64,000 nt of DNA from Streptomyces sp. FIT100 (GTDB lineage Bacteria; Actinomycetota; Actinomycetes; Streptomycetales; Streptomycetaceae), in assembly GCF_024584805.1 (NCBI RefSeq), contig NZ_CP075715.1:5696526-5760525 (forward strand), given 5' to 3'. Numbering within the stretch: the stretch's first letter is position 1; the number at the start of each line of letters is the position of its first letter. Both the position numbers and the translations under genes were made by a program. Of the stretch, positions 1 to 9,004 are shown one piece after another. The notes below the pieces were generated by a model. The model saw nothing but the letters and a program-made list of their open reading frames with translations. It had not been told where the DNA came from and searched no databases.

Positions 1-268
1 TGATGAAGAGGAAGCCGCGCTCCATCTCCACGACGGTCTGATTGACGGCGCCGCCTTCGAAGATGCGCGAGGCACCTGCGGTCAGCGAGGTCAGACCGGA
101 TGCGACGGCCGCCAGCTGGTCGGCGCGGTCGCGCGGGAACCCCTCGGACATCGCCAGCAGGAGTCCGTCGGCGGAGACCACCACGGTGTGGGACACCCCG
201 GGGGTGTTGTCCACGAAGTTGGTGATCAACCAGTTCAGATTCTGCGCCGCCTGGCTCATCGGGCTCAC
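1..268 (-). CDS. cvnB: CvnB-like Roadblock/LC7 protein of the left conservon (partial)
   Basis: This is the N-terminal part, about 89 residues, of a Roadblock/LC7 protein; the 3' end lies beyond the left window edge. Roadblock proteins in conservons are thought to join a membrane-associated complex with the sensor CvnA and the GTPase CvnD. The GTG start at 268 has an AGGAG Shine-Dalgarno 7 nt upstream, embedded in the last codons of the upstream cvnA, whose stop ends one base before. An ATG three codons in (259) is an alternative. The DNA is almost identical to the second cvnB at 4945-5367: only three mismatches occur over 281 bp, and they change two residues. cvnC and cvnD of this conservon would lie off the window. 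Confidence 0.9.
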   Translation of the reverse strand, partial: MSPMSQAAQNLNWLITNFVDNTPGVSHTVVVSADGLLLAMSEGFPRDRADQLAAVASGLTSLTAGASRIFEGGAVNQTVVEMERGFLFI

Positions 269-269
269 A

Positions 270-3200
270 CTAACGCTCCTGGTTGTAGGTATTACCCGGG
301 CCACTCTGTGGATCGCGAGTGGCCATTCCGTTCGTGTCGTTTCCCGCGCTGCGTCCCTTTTGAACACCGCGCCGCAGGTTGCTCAACCTGCCGCGCACGT
401 CTTCAGGGGCGCGGGAAACCTGGGGTCCGCCCTGCGGGGTCTGCTCCGCCGTGCCCTCGACCAGATTGGCCTTGGGGACGCGCCGGGGGAGACCGGACGT
501 GGTGACTCCGCCGGCCGCGGGCTTGCGGAGCTTCTCGGCCCGCTGCCAGCGCTCGTCATTCGCCGAACGCCAGCCGTCGGAACCCTCCGTGTCGCCCCGG
601 CCGTCGTGCGGCGGTGCCTGCGGAGCCGGGGTCTGTGCGGCCTGGCCGCCCTGGGCCGGCTGGCCGCCACCGCGGCGCGGCAGACCGGCGTCGGTGAGCT
701 GGTGGCCGTTGCTCGGAGCGGTGCCCGGACGGTCGAAGCCTACGCGGTCGGAGCCGTTCGCGGGAGCGCCCTGCGCAGATTCCGCATCCGGCCGGTACTC
801 CGGCTCGTACGCGCCCTGGTAGCCGCTCTGTTCGGCCCAGTCGCCCTGGTGGGAGCCGTGCGCGAACGAGTTGTCGTACGGCGCCTGGTGCTCCTGCGGC
901 GCGTCGTACGAGCCTTCCGCATAGCCCTGTTCGGCGTGCTCGGGGTAACCGCCGGAGGCCGGGAACTCGCCGGTGCGGTCGTAGCCGTCGCCACCGTCGT
1001 AGCCGTAGCCGTTCTGCTCGTACGCGGGCTGCTGCTCCTGCGGTGCGAAGCCCTGGTCGTACTGCTCGTCGGCGTACTGGCCCTCGGCGTACTCGGCGTA
1101 CTGCTCCTGCTCGCCGTAGGCCGGCTGCTGGGCCTCGTCGCGGAAGAGCGGGCGGTCGCCGCCGTGCGCCTGCGATCCGAGCGCCGCCCGGCGCTCCTCG
1201 CGCATCAGCGAGCGGTTGACCGGGTCCAGCTGGCGGGAGTCCGCCGGCTGGTCCTCGTAGCGGGAGTCGTCGAAGCCAAGCTCCGCGGCGGTGCGCATCG
1301 GGGCGGCGTCGAACGCCTGCTGCGTCGGGATCATCTGCGAGACGGTGAAGTCGTCCTGGGCGGCGAGGGGCTCGCCACCGCCACCGTGGGTGATCGCGTC
1401 CGGGAGCATCACCAGCGAGGTCGTACCGGCCTGCTCGCCCGAGGGGCGCAGCTGGACGCGGATGCCGTGCCGGTCGGCGAGGCGGCCGACCACGAACAGG
1501 CCCATGCGCTGCGAGACGGCGGCGTCCACCGTCGGCGGGTTGGCCAGCTTGTGGTTGATGTCGGCGAAGTCCTCGGCGGTCAGGCCGATGCCCTTGTCGT
1601 GGATCTCGACCATGACGCGGCCGTCGGGCAGCCGGGTCGCGGTGACGCGGACCTTCGTCTGCGGCGAGGAGAACGTCGTCGCGTTCTCCAGCAGCTCGGC
1701 GAGGAGGTGCACGAGGTCGGTCACGGCCTGGCCGTGGATCTCGCTCTCCGGGACACCGGTCAGCTCGATGCGCTCGTACGCCTCCACCTCGGAGGAGGCG
1801 GCGCGGAGCACGTCCACCAGCGGCACCGGCTGGTTCCAGCGGCGGCCGGGCTCCTCGCCGGCGAGGACGAGGAGGTTCTCGCCGTTGCGGCGCATACGGG
1901 TCGCGAGGTGGTCCAGCCTGAAGAGGTTCTCCAGCTGGTCCGGGTCGGCCTCGTTGTTCTCCAGGTCGGTGATCAGGGTCAGCTGGCCCTCGATCAGCGA
2001 CTGGTTGCGGCGCGACAGGTTGGTGAAGATCGCGTTGACGTTGCCACGGAGCAGGGCCTGCTCGGCGGCGAGCCGCACGGCCTCGCGGTGGACCTGGTCG
2101 AAGGCGCGGGCGACCTCGCCGATCTCGTCCTGCGTGTCGATCGGGATCGGCTGCACCCGGGTGTCGACCCGGCCGGGCTCGGTACGGGACAGCTGGTCGA
2201 CCAGCATCGGCAGCCGCTGCTCGGCGATGCCGAAGGCCGCGGTGCGCAGCTGGCGCATCGAGCGGCTCATCTGGCGGGCCACCATGCCGGCCACGATGAA
2301 CGCGGTGAGCAGGGCGATGATGGTGATCAGACCGTTGACGACGGCGTCGGTCCTGGCCTCGTCGGCGATCCGGGCGGCCTCGGACACGGACTTGTCGACG
2401 AGGTCCTTCTCGATCTCCGTGTAGCCGTCGAACTTGGCGGTGGCGGCGGCCATCCAGACCGTCGGCGTCACACCGCGCGCGGCGAGCTCCTCGGGGTCGT
2501 CGCCGGTGCCGATGGCGGCCACCATCCCGTCGTAGACGGAGCCGTTCTTGACGGGCGGGGCCTTGAAGTCGATGCCGGCGGCCTTGGCCTGCTGGGCGGC
2601 GGCGGTGAGCTTGGCGGCGCCCTCCTCCGACTTGGCGCCCATGACCGACTTGAGCTTCTCGGTGTCCTCGTCCGTACCGCCGGAGACGTACTCACCGAGG
2701 GCGATGCCCTCCAGGTAGGCGTACGAGGAGAAGGCGAGGACCTGGCCGCCCTTGACGGCCTGCTTGTCGCTCGGGCGCACCAGCAGTTCCATGCCGATGG
2801 AGCGCTGGAGCGACTCGGCGGCCTTGGCGAGCTGGATCGCGTAGACCATGCGGCCGAAGCTGGTGACGTTCCCGGTACCGAGGCCGAGTTCGTTCGAGAA
2901 CTCCATCAGGTAGTGGTGGACCCCGACGTAGCCCTCCTGCGTGGCCACCGGCCCGCCGGAGTTGTCCTGCTTCTTCTCGGCGGTCTCGAACGCGACCGAG
3001 TAGGCGGCCTTGCGCAGGTCCGCGAGGGCGGGCTCGGCGTTCCGGAAGAGCTTGAGGCGGCGCTCCAGGCCCTGCTTCTGGGGCATGTCCTGGACGGCCT
3101 CGTCGAACTTCTTCTTGGCGGCGTCGGTGGCCGCCCGGGTCTGCTCGACGATCTCGGCGTCCCGCTTGCCCTGGAGCAGCGGCTCGGCGGTGAGGTCACG

Positions 3201-3521
3201 CTCGTTGAGCAGCGCCTGGCCGTACTCCGAGGCGGCGCGCACGATGAGCGCCGTCTTCTCGGCGTCCTGCGCCTCGTTCCAGGTGTCGATCGAGCCCTTC
3301 ACCTGGAAGCCGCCCATGACGAGGCCGACCAGTGCAGGGATCAGGAGGATGGCGTTCAGCCGGGTGGGCACACGCCAGTTGCGCGGGGACAGTCTGCTGG
3401 AGCTGCCGCTGCTGGGGGTCGCCACGGGCTGCACATCCGCAGGCGACGCCGCTGCACGCGGGGGCGGGGTGAAGTTGCCCCGCGCCAGCTGCTCTGCGGA
3501 GCTCGATTTGCTTCGCCTCAC
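270..3521 (-). CDS. cvnA: CvnA-like nitrate-sensing-domain sensor histidine kinase (left conservon)
   Basis: This 1083-residue protein resembles the membrane sensor kinases that head streptomycete conservons. A basic, disordered N-terminus is followed by a first membrane helix (about 55-73), an extracytoplasmic region of NIT (nitrate/nitrite-sensing) type, a second helix (about 392-414), a HAMP linker, and an HATPase_c domain with an N-box (ELLENATTF, about 602-610), a G1 box (HDKGIGL, about 644-650) and a G2 region (GLFVVGRL). The final 380 residues are disordered and rich in Gln, Tyr, Gly and Glu. The GTG start at 3521 is preceded by GAGAGG. No response-regulator gene is adjacent, as expected for conservons. 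The ligand is unknown. The long opposite-strand reading frames here are codon-bias shadows. Confidence 0.92.
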   Translation of the reverse strand: MRRSKSSSAEQLARGNFTPPPRAAASPADVQPVATPSSGSSSRLSPRNWRVPTRLNAILLIPALVGLVMGGFQVKGSIDTWNEAQDAEKTALIVRAASEYGQALLNERDLTAEPLLQGKRDAEIVEQTRAATDAAKKKFDEAVQDMPQKQGLERRLKLFRNAEPALADLRKAAYSVAFETAEKKQDNSGGPVATQEGYVGVHHYLMEFSNELGLGTGNVTSFGRMVYAIQLAKAAESLQRSIGMELLVRPSDKQAVKGGQVLAFSSYAYLEGIALGEYVSGGTDEDTEKLKSVMGAKSEEGAAKLTAAAQQAKAAGIDFKAPPVKNGSVYDGMVAAIGTGDDPEELAARGVTPTVWMAAATAKFDGYTEIEKDLVDKSVSEAARIADEARTDAVVNGLITIIALLTAFIVAGMVARQMSRSMRQLRTAAFGIAEQRLPMLVDQLSRTEPGRVDTRVQPIPIDTQDEIGEVARAFDQVHREAVRLAAEQALLRGNVNAIFTNLSRRNQSLIEGQLTLITDLENNEADPDQLENLFRLDHLATRMRRNGENLLVLAGEEPGRRWNQPVPLVDVLRAASSEVEAYERIELTGVPESEIHGQAVTDLVHLLAELLENATTFSSPQTKVRVTATRLPDGRVMVEIHDKGIGLTAEDFADINHKLANPPTVDAAVSQRMGLFVVGRLADRHGIRVQLRPSGEQAGTTSLVMLPDAITHGGGGEPLAAQDDFTVSQMIPTQQAFDAAPMRTAAELGFDDSRYEDQPADSRQLDPVNRSLMREERRAALGSQAHGGDRPLFRDEAQQPAYGEQEQYAEYAEGQYADEQYDQGFAPQEQQPAYEQNGYGYDGGDGYDRTGEFPASGGYPEHAEQGYAEGSYDAPQEHQAPYDNSFAHGSHQGDWAEQSGYQGAYEPEYRPDAESAQGAPANGSDRVGFDRPGTAPSNGHQLTDAGLPRRGGGQPAQGGQAAQTPAPQAPPHDGRGDTEGSDGWRSANDERWQRAEKLRKPAAGGVTTSGLPRRVPKANLVEGTAEQTPQGGPQVSRAPEDVRGRLSNLRRGVQKGRSAGNDTNGMATRDPQSGPGNTYNQER

Positions 3522-3858
3522 TCGACCAACAACCTCTCGGCGTCGGCACCTACGTTGTGCCGATTATTGTTCAGGGCCGTACTACTCACGAGTTCGTTGA
3601 TTTCAGCACGCCGGGCGGGTCCGTTCCAAACAGCGGGAACAGGCCGTTCCGGGCTCTCCTGGCCACCGATAAAACGGGCATAAAGAGCGAGCCCCGGCAA
3701 ATAGCGGGGCCAATGTGAGCACAGCGGTACCAGCCGGATGCGTCGAGTGTCCGAGCCCGGCCAATTCTCTGTCGAAACGTTATGAACACGGAGGCGGACC
3801 GTGTCAAAAGACACAGCCCGCCCACGATTTCTCTACGACAACTGCCGTATACACGCGC
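3522..3858. other. Intergenic region between the two conservons
   Basis: This 337-bp gap separates the end of the right conservon from the start of the left one, both transcribed leftward. It must hold any terminator of the former and the promoter of the latter. Two small dyads are visible: a 5-bp stem with an AAAA loop at 3801-3814, about 45 nt beyond the cvnD stop, and a 6-bp GCCCCG/CGGGGC stem at 3691-3710. I see no credible gene. Confidence 0.6.
3801..3814 (-). terminator. Small hairpin downstream of cvnD
   Basis: GTGTC and GACAC form a perfect 5-bp stem around a four-base loop about 45 nt past the cvnD stop. It is weak for an intrinsic terminator and has no clean U-tract, so its role is uncertain. 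Confidence 0.25.
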
Positions 3859-4440
3859 CTACTTGAGACGGGCCATGAGTGCGTGCTCGACGAGGGTGAT
3901 GAGGGCGCTCTTGGCGTCCGCGCGGTGGCGGGCGTCGGTGGTGATGATCGGGGTCCCTGGCCCGATCTGGAGCGCTTCACGTACCTCGTCGGGGGTGTAC
4001 GGCTGGTGTCCTTCGAAGCCGTTGAGTGCCACGACGAAGGGGAGTCCGCTGTTCTCGAAGTAGTCGACGGCGGGGAAGCAGTCGGCGAGGCGGCGGGTGT
4101 CGACGAGTACGACGGCGCCGATGGCGCCGCGGACGAGGTCGTCCCACATGAACCAGAAGCGGTCCTGTCCGGGGGTACCGAAGAGGTACAGGATCAGGTC
4201 CTGGTCCAGGGTGATGCGGCCGAAGTCCATGGCGACCGTGGTGGTCGTCTTGCCTCCGGTGTGAGTGAGGTCGTCGATGCCCGCGGACGCGGATGTCATG
4301 ACGGCCTCGGTACGCAGCGGGTTGATCTCCGAGACGGCGCCGACGAACGTGGTCTTGCCCACGCCGAAGCCGCCCGCCACCACGATCTTCGCGGAGGTGG
4401 TCGCCCGTCCCGCTCCGCCGCTAGAGCTTCCGAAGTCCAC
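3859..4440 (-). CDS. cvnD: CvnD-like GTP/ATP-binding protein
   Basis: This 193-residue small GTPase-like protein is the last gene of the right conservon. A P-loop (GGFGVGKT, residues 23-30) and a G3-like GTPGQDRF motif are clear. The usual NKxD specificity motif reads NGFE, a variation I associate with this family. It is expected to act as a switch for the conserved complex at the membrane with CvnA, CvnB and CvnC. Its start overlaps cvnC by 20 bp, so translation is probably coupled. The pairing with DUF742, Roadblock and sensor genes makes the assignment firm, but the signal and the output are unknown. Confidence 0.93.
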   Translation of the reverse strand: MDFGSSSGGAGRATTSAKIVVAGGFGVGKTTFVGAVSEINPLRTEAVMTSASAGIDDLTHTGGKTTTTVAMDFGRITLDQDLILYLFGTPGQDRFWFMWDDLVRGAIGAVVLVDTRRLADCFPAVDYFENSGLPFVVALNGFEGHQPYTPDEVREALQIGPGTPIITTDARHRADAKSALITLVEHALMARLK

Positions 4441-4828
4441 TGAGCACCCTTTCGAGCAGTGTCACGTCCGGCGTGCCGCCGGCCTCTCCGTTGCCCGGCT
4501 GGTGGATCGCCACCATGCCTGCCTCCGCCAGGTCCGCCACGAGGATCCGCGCCACACCGAGCGGCATGGACAGCAGCGCCGACACCTCGGCGACCGACTT
4601 GACCTCCCGGCACAGGTGGCAGATCCGCTGGTGCTCGGGCAGAAGTGTCGCAAGATGCGCCGGGTCGGCCGTGGTGCTGACCAGCGCCTCGATGGCGAGC
4701 TGGTAGCGCGGCCGGGTCCGGCCGCCGGTCATCGCATAAGGACGCACCAGCGGCTGGTCGCCTTCATGACCGTAATCGGTGTCCACCGGGACACCGTACG
4801 GATCGTGAGAGGCGGGGGGCGGGGTCAT
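4421..4828 (-). CDS. cvnC: CvnC-like DUF742 protein
   Basis: This 135-residue DUF742 protein is the third member of the right conservon. The N-terminal third is Pro- and Asp-rich with the conserved LVRPYAMTGGRT segment. The rest looks like a winged-helix fold (QRICHLCREVKSVAEVSALLSMPLGVARILVADL), although DNA binding has not been shown from sequence. The ATG start at 4828 has a good GGAGG four bases upstream. It overlaps cvnD by 20 bp and follows cvnB after 116 bp. Conservon DUF742 proteins are reported to interact with the Roadblock and GTPase partners; a regulatory adaptor role is inferred from that. Confidence 0.92.
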   Translation of the reverse strand: MTPPPASHDPYGVPVDTDYGHEGDQPLVRPYAMTGGRTRPRYQLAIEALVSTTADPAHLATLLPEHQRICHLCREVKSVAEVSALLSMPLGVARILVADLAEAGMVAIHQPGNGEAGGTPDVTLLERVLSGLRKL

Positions 4829-4944
4829 GAATCCTCCGGGAGTGACAGCAAGTGGTCGGCTGTGCCGTCTGACTGGGCCGGTGGGGGGCCGGATGGGGCG
4901 GCCTGACGGTGTAGGGCGGATGTGAGGAGCATTTCGTACGACTA

Positions 4945-5367
4945 CTAGTGCAGCAGACTTCCCTGGAGTTCGGCGCGGAGGTCCGGGGTGAGGACGCTGC
5001 CGGCGCGGTCGACCAGGAGGGCCATCTCGTAGCCCACGAGGCCGATGTCGGCGTCGGGGTGGGCGAGTACGGCCAGCGAGGAGCCGTCCGAGACGGACAT
5101 GATGAAGAGGAAGCCGCGCTCCATCTCCACGACGGTCTGACTGACCGTGCCGCCTTCGAAGATGCGCGAGGCACCTGCGGTCAGCGAGGTCAGACCGGAT
5201 GCGACGGCCGCCAGCTGGTCGGCGCGGTCGCGCGGGAACCCCTCGGACATCGCCAGCAGGAGTCCGTCGGCGGAGACCACCACGGTGTGGGACACCCCGG
5301 GGGTGTTGTCCACGAAGTTGGTGATCAACCAGTTCAGATTCTGCGCCGCCTGGCTCATCGGGCTCAC
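4945..5367 (-). CDS. cvnB: CvnB-like Roadblock/LC7 protein (right conservon)
   Basis: This is a complete 140-residue Roadblock/LC7 protein, a small alpha/beta fold usually found dimeric and partnered with Ras-like GTPases. The GTG start at 5367 lies one base after the cvnA stop codon and uses an AGGAG within the last cvnA codons; an ATG three codons in is possible. It sits between cvnA and cvnC in the standard conservon order. The first 89 codons are nearly identical at DNA level to the partial copy at 1-268, although the flanking cvnA genes differ strongly, which points to gene conversion. The gap to cvnC contains no gene. Confidence 0.93.
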   Translation of the reverse strand: MSPMSQAAQNLNWLITNFVDNTPGVSHTVVVSADGLLLAMSEGFPRDRADQLAAVASGLTSLTAGASRIFEGGTVSQTVVEMERGFLFIMSVSDGSSLAVLAHPDADIGLVGYEMALLVDRAGSVLTPDLRAELQGSLLH

Positions 5368-5368
5368 A

Positions 5369-8300
5369 CTAACGCTCCTGACGGTGAGTGGGGCCGCCGT
5401 TGAAGCTGCCCGTGTTGCCGGTGCTGCCCGCCTGGCGGCCCTGCTGGATACCCCGGCGGAGGTTGGTCAGCCGGCCCCTGACGTCGTCGGGGGCGCGGGA
5501 GACCTGCGGACCCGACTGGTGGCTCTGCTCCTGCGCGGTACCGGGCACCAGGTTGGCGCGCGGAACCCGCTTGGGCAGACCCGACGTGGTGATCCCGCCG
5601 GCCGAGGGCTTGCGGGCCCGCTCGGCCTGGCGCACCAGATCGTCGTTGGGCGAGGTGCGCCAGGCGGGCGCACTCGCGTTGTACTGACCGCTCTGGCCGG
5701 GCTGGCCCGGCTGACCGCCCTGGCCTGCGGGGCGGCGCGGCGGCATGGCCGCTGCCGGACGCCCGCCGGGCTGCTGCGGAGCGGCCGGGGGCTGCTGGCC
5801 CCCAGCGCCGTAGCCGTTCGGAGCGCCCTGGCCGCCCTGGCCGCCGTGCGCACCGTGGAACCAGTTGGTCTCCAGTGTGTCGTACAGCGGCGTACGGCCG
5901 TCACCGGGGCTGTTCGCCGGCGGCAGCGCGTCGTGCTGCTGCTGCGGAGGCAGGCTCCCGGCCGGGGGACGCGGTGCTCCGTAGTCGGCCGTGTCGCGCT
6001 GCTGACGCTGGGCGCCCTGGCCGTAAGCCTGCTGCGCGGGGGCGGGACGCGGGGCGTTGTAGTCCGGACGCGCGAACTGCTCCGTGGCGGCCGGGTCCTG
6101 GGCGCCGGGCCGGGGGCCCTGGAAGTCCGGGCGGGCGAACTCGGCGGTGGAGCCGGGGCCCTGCCGGTCGTTCGCCGCGCCCATGGGGCGGGCGTACTGG
6201 CCGGTGGACTCGGGGTCCTCGTGGCCGCGCGGGGCGTCCATCGGGGAGCGCTGCGGCACGGACGGCTGCTCGCTGCCCCAGCTGGTGGTCTCGGGGCGCT
6301 GCGCGCGCGGGCCCTGCTGGCCGCTGCCCGGCAGCTCGCCGCGCGGGCCACCGGAGGTCGGCAGCTGACGGCCGCGGTCGTCAGCGGCGGGCGCGCCCTG
6401 CCGGTTGCGTCCGCGTCCGCGGGTGCCGCCCTGGGGGGTGTCCTGACGGTCCTGGGCGCCGGGCCGGCCACGGCCGCTGTCGGCGCCGAACGCGCCGGCC
6501 GGAGCCCCGGCCTGACGCGACGGGTCCTGCTGGGGGCCGCCCTGGTACGGCGCGCCGTCCCGCCCGGGCAGCGCCGCCCGCGGCGCCGATCCCGCGCCGA
6601 CCTGGCCGCGCGGCGCACCGGCGCCGAGCATTCCCGCGGACGCGCCGCCGGGGCCGCCCGAGGGACCTCCGCCGAGACCGGGCCGGCCGCCGCCGGGGCC
6701 ACCGGCTCCGCCCGGACCGCCGGGCCCACCGGCCGGACCGCGTCCGCCACCGGGACCCGCGGGCCCCTGCGGGGCGCCGTTCTGCGCGCCCGCACCGGGC
6801 TTGCCCGGAGCCTTCTTGCCGCCGTGGGCGACATCGACGGGGAGCATGACCAGCGCGGTCGTACCACCGGAGTCGGACGGACGCAGCTGGATCCGGATGC
6901 CGTGCCTCAGGGACAGGCGGCCGACCACGAACAGACCCATGCGGCGGGAGACCGAGACGTCCACGGTCGGCGGCGACGCCAGCCGCTCGTTGATCGCGGC
7001 GAGGTCCTCGGGGGAGAGGCCGATTCCGGTGTCGTGGATCTCGACGAGGACGCGGCCGTCCGGAAGCGCGTGACCGGTCACCCGGACCTTGGTCTGCGGC
7101 GAGGAGAACGACGTCGCGTTCTCCAGCAGCTCGGCGAGGAGGTGCACGAGGTCGTTGACGACGCGGCCGGCGACCTCGGTGGCCGGCACGGCGGCCAGCT
7201 CGATGCGCTCGTACTGCTCCACCTCGGAGGCGGCGGCACGGAGCACGTCGACGAGCGGGACGGGCCGGGTCCAGCGGCGGCCCGGCTCCTCGCCCGCGAG
7301 GACGAGGAGGTTCTCGCCGTTCCGGCGCATACGGGTCGCGAGGTGGTCCAGCTTGAAGAGCGAGGACAGCTGGTCCGGGTCGGCCTCGCGGGACTCCAGC
7401 TCGGAGATGAGCGACAGCTGACGCTGGATGAGACCCTGCGAACGGCGCGACAGGTTGGTGAACATCGCGTTGACGTTGCCACGGAGCAGGGCCTGCTCGG
7501 CGGCGAGGCGGACCGCCTCGCGGTGCACGTCGTCGAAGGCCGCGGCCACCTGGCCGATCTCGTCCCGGGAGTGCACACCGACGGACTCGACGTGGGTGTC
7601 GACGTCCTGCGGGTCGGACTCGGAGAGCTGCTTGACGAGCTCGGGCAGCCGGTCCTGGGCGACCTTGGTCGCGGTGTCCTGGAGGCGGCGCAGCGAGCGG
7701 ATCATGGACCGGGCGACGACGAAGGCGCCGACGAGCGAGACGCCGAGGACGACCAGGATCAGCGCACCGTTGATGATGGCGTCCTGCTGCGACTCCTGCT
7801 TCAGCTCGCGGGCGCGGCTCTCCATCTCACCGAGGAGGGTCTCCTCGATGGTGTTCATCGCCTGGATCTTGGTGTCCGCCTGGTCGGTCCAGTCCAGGTA
7901 GCTGCGGCGCTCGAAGCCGGTCAGGTTGCCCTTGTTGCGCAGCAGCCGGTCCGCGTACTTGTCCGCCTTCTCGATCTCGGAGTTGCCGGTCTCCAGCGGA
8001 GCCACCAGCTCCTCCGCGTTGCCGCCGAGCGAGGCGTAGATGGCGTTGAACGACTCCATCTCCTGGCGCTCGTTCTCCGCCGCGTCCTGGCCGGTCTGGC
8101 GGTCGTTCTCGGACAGCGTGATCGAGCCCGTGGCGTTCTTCGGCAGCGCGGCCGCGATGATGGCGCGCTGGATCGACGCGTACTCCTTGGCGGACGAGAA
8201 CGCGGCCAGCGCGCGGGTCCGCTTGATCATGTCCGGGTTGCTGGTCGCCTGGGCCATGTCCTGGGACAGGCTCAGCAGCGAGTCGATCAGACGGCCGTAC

Positions 8301-9004
8301 TGCGTGATCGTCTGGGTGGGCGACCCGCCCTTGGCGTACGCCTTCTGCCGGATCTCGGTGATCGCGTGGATCTGCTGGGCGATCTGGGCGACGTTGGAGC
8401 GGATGCTCTCCAGCGCGTCGTCCCCCGTGGTGTCACCGATGTCGCTGGTGGCATCGAGGAATGCCTCCTTGCGCTGGTCGGTGACCTTGCGGGGCTGTGT
8501 GACCTTGAAGTCCGTCGCGGGGTCGCTGCCGTGCGCCAGCGGGCCGGCCGCGTGGTCGCGCTCGTTCTGGAGCGCCTCGGCGAGCGCGGTCGCCTCTCTG
8601 GTCATCTTCGTGAGCAGCTGCATGTGCTCCAGCTGCTCCATGTCGCTCATCGACTCGTTGATACGGAGTCCGCCCAGCGTGGTCGCGGCGACCACGGGGA
8701 GCGTGAGCAGGGAGACCAGTCGGGTGCTGATGCGCCAGTTGCGCAGCGCTATTCGCGAGCCCGTGTCGGTGGGGCCCTTGGGCTTCAGCGGGGCCGTCGC
8801 GCCGGCTGCGCCGCCTGGCGCCGCGCCGGAGCGCGTACCGCGGTCGCCGCCGTCACTGCCCGGGGGCTGGGCCTGGTTCTGGGTGTGCTGGGGCGAGGAG
8901 CCGCGGTCGGTCCCGCCGTGCGGCTCGTGCTCCGCCGCAGCATCCCCTCGGCCATGGCGGGCCGGGGGAGACCCCATGCCATCCCTCTTGAAACGTCCCT
9001 GCAC
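5369..9004 (-). CDS. cvnA: CvnA-like nitrate-sensing-domain sensor histidine kinase (right conservon)
   Basis: This sensor of about 1211 residues heads the right conservon. I chose the GTG at 9004 because the downstream sequence (QGRFKRDG) looks like the family N-terminus and because AGAGGTTG upstream mirrors the start of the left cvnA; the frame stays open to 9310. Domains: a disordered start, a membrane helix near 90-110, an extracytoplasmic NIT-type sensor, a second helix near 408-431, HAMP, and HATPase_c with HDTGIGL near 656. A Pro/Gly/Gln-rich disordered tail of about 470 residues follows. The family is described as sensor-kinase-like; no partner response regulator is nearby. The ligand is not predictable. 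Confidence 0.9.
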   Translation of the reverse strand: MQGRFKRDGMGSPPARHGRGDAAAEHEPHGGTDRGSSPQHTQNQAQPPGSDGGDRGTRSGAAPGGAAGATAPLKPKGPTDTGSRIALRNWRISTRLVSLLTLPVVAATTLGGLRINESMSDMEQLEHMQLLTKMTREATALAEALQNERDHAAGPLAHGSDPATDFKVTQPRKVTDQRKEAFLDATSDIGDTTGDDALESIRSNVAQIAQQIHAITEIRQKAYAKGGSPTQTITQYGRLIDSLLSLSQDMAQATSNPDMIKRTRALAAFSSAKEYASIQRAIIAAALPKNATGSITLSENDRQTGQDAAENERQEMESFNAIYASLGGNAEELVAPLETGNSEIEKADKYADRLLRNKGNLTGFERRSYLDWTDQADTKIQAMNTIEETLLGEMESRARELKQESQQDAIINGALILVVLGVSLVGAFVVARSMIRSLRRLQDTATKVAQDRLPELVKQLSESDPQDVDTHVESVGVHSRDEIGQVAAAFDDVHREAVRLAAEQALLRGNVNAMFTNLSRRSQGLIQRQLSLISELESREADPDQLSSLFKLDHLATRMRRNGENLLVLAGEEPGRRWTRPVPLVDVLRAAASEVEQYERIELAAVPATEVAGRVVNDLVHLLAELLENATSFSSPQTKVRVTGHALPDGRVLVEIHDTGIGLSPEDLAAINERLASPPTVDVSVSRRMGLFVVGRLSLRHGIRIQLRPSDSGGTTALVMLPVDVAHGGKKAPGKPGAGAQNGAPQGPAGPGGGRGPAGGPGGPGGAGGPGGGRPGLGGGPSGGPGGASAGMLGAGAPRGQVGAGSAPRAALPGRDGAPYQGGPQQDPSRQAGAPAGAFGADSGRGRPGAQDRQDTPQGGTRGRGRNRQGAPAADDRGRQLPTSGGPRGELPGSGQQGPRAQRPETTSWGSEQPSVPQRSPMDAPRGHEDPESTGQYARPMGAANDRQGPGSTAEFARPDFQGPRPGAQDPAATEQFARPDYNAPRPAPAQQAYGQGAQRQQRDTADYGAPRPPAGSLPPQQQHDALPPANSPGDGRTPLYDTLETNWFHGAHGGQGGQGAPNGYGAGGQQPPAAPQQPGGRPAAAMPPRRPAGQGGQPGQPGQSGQYNASAPAWRTSPNDDLVRQAERARKPSAGGITTSGLPKRVPRANLVPGTAQEQSHQSGPQVSRAPDDVRGRLTNLRRGIQQGRQAGSTGNTGSFNGGPTHRQER

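Noticed and set aside
42..3683. A 1213-codon rightward reading frame
   Set aside because: It is antisense to cvnA and has the Val/Arg/Leu/Gly-rich composition of a shadow frame in GC-rich DNA.
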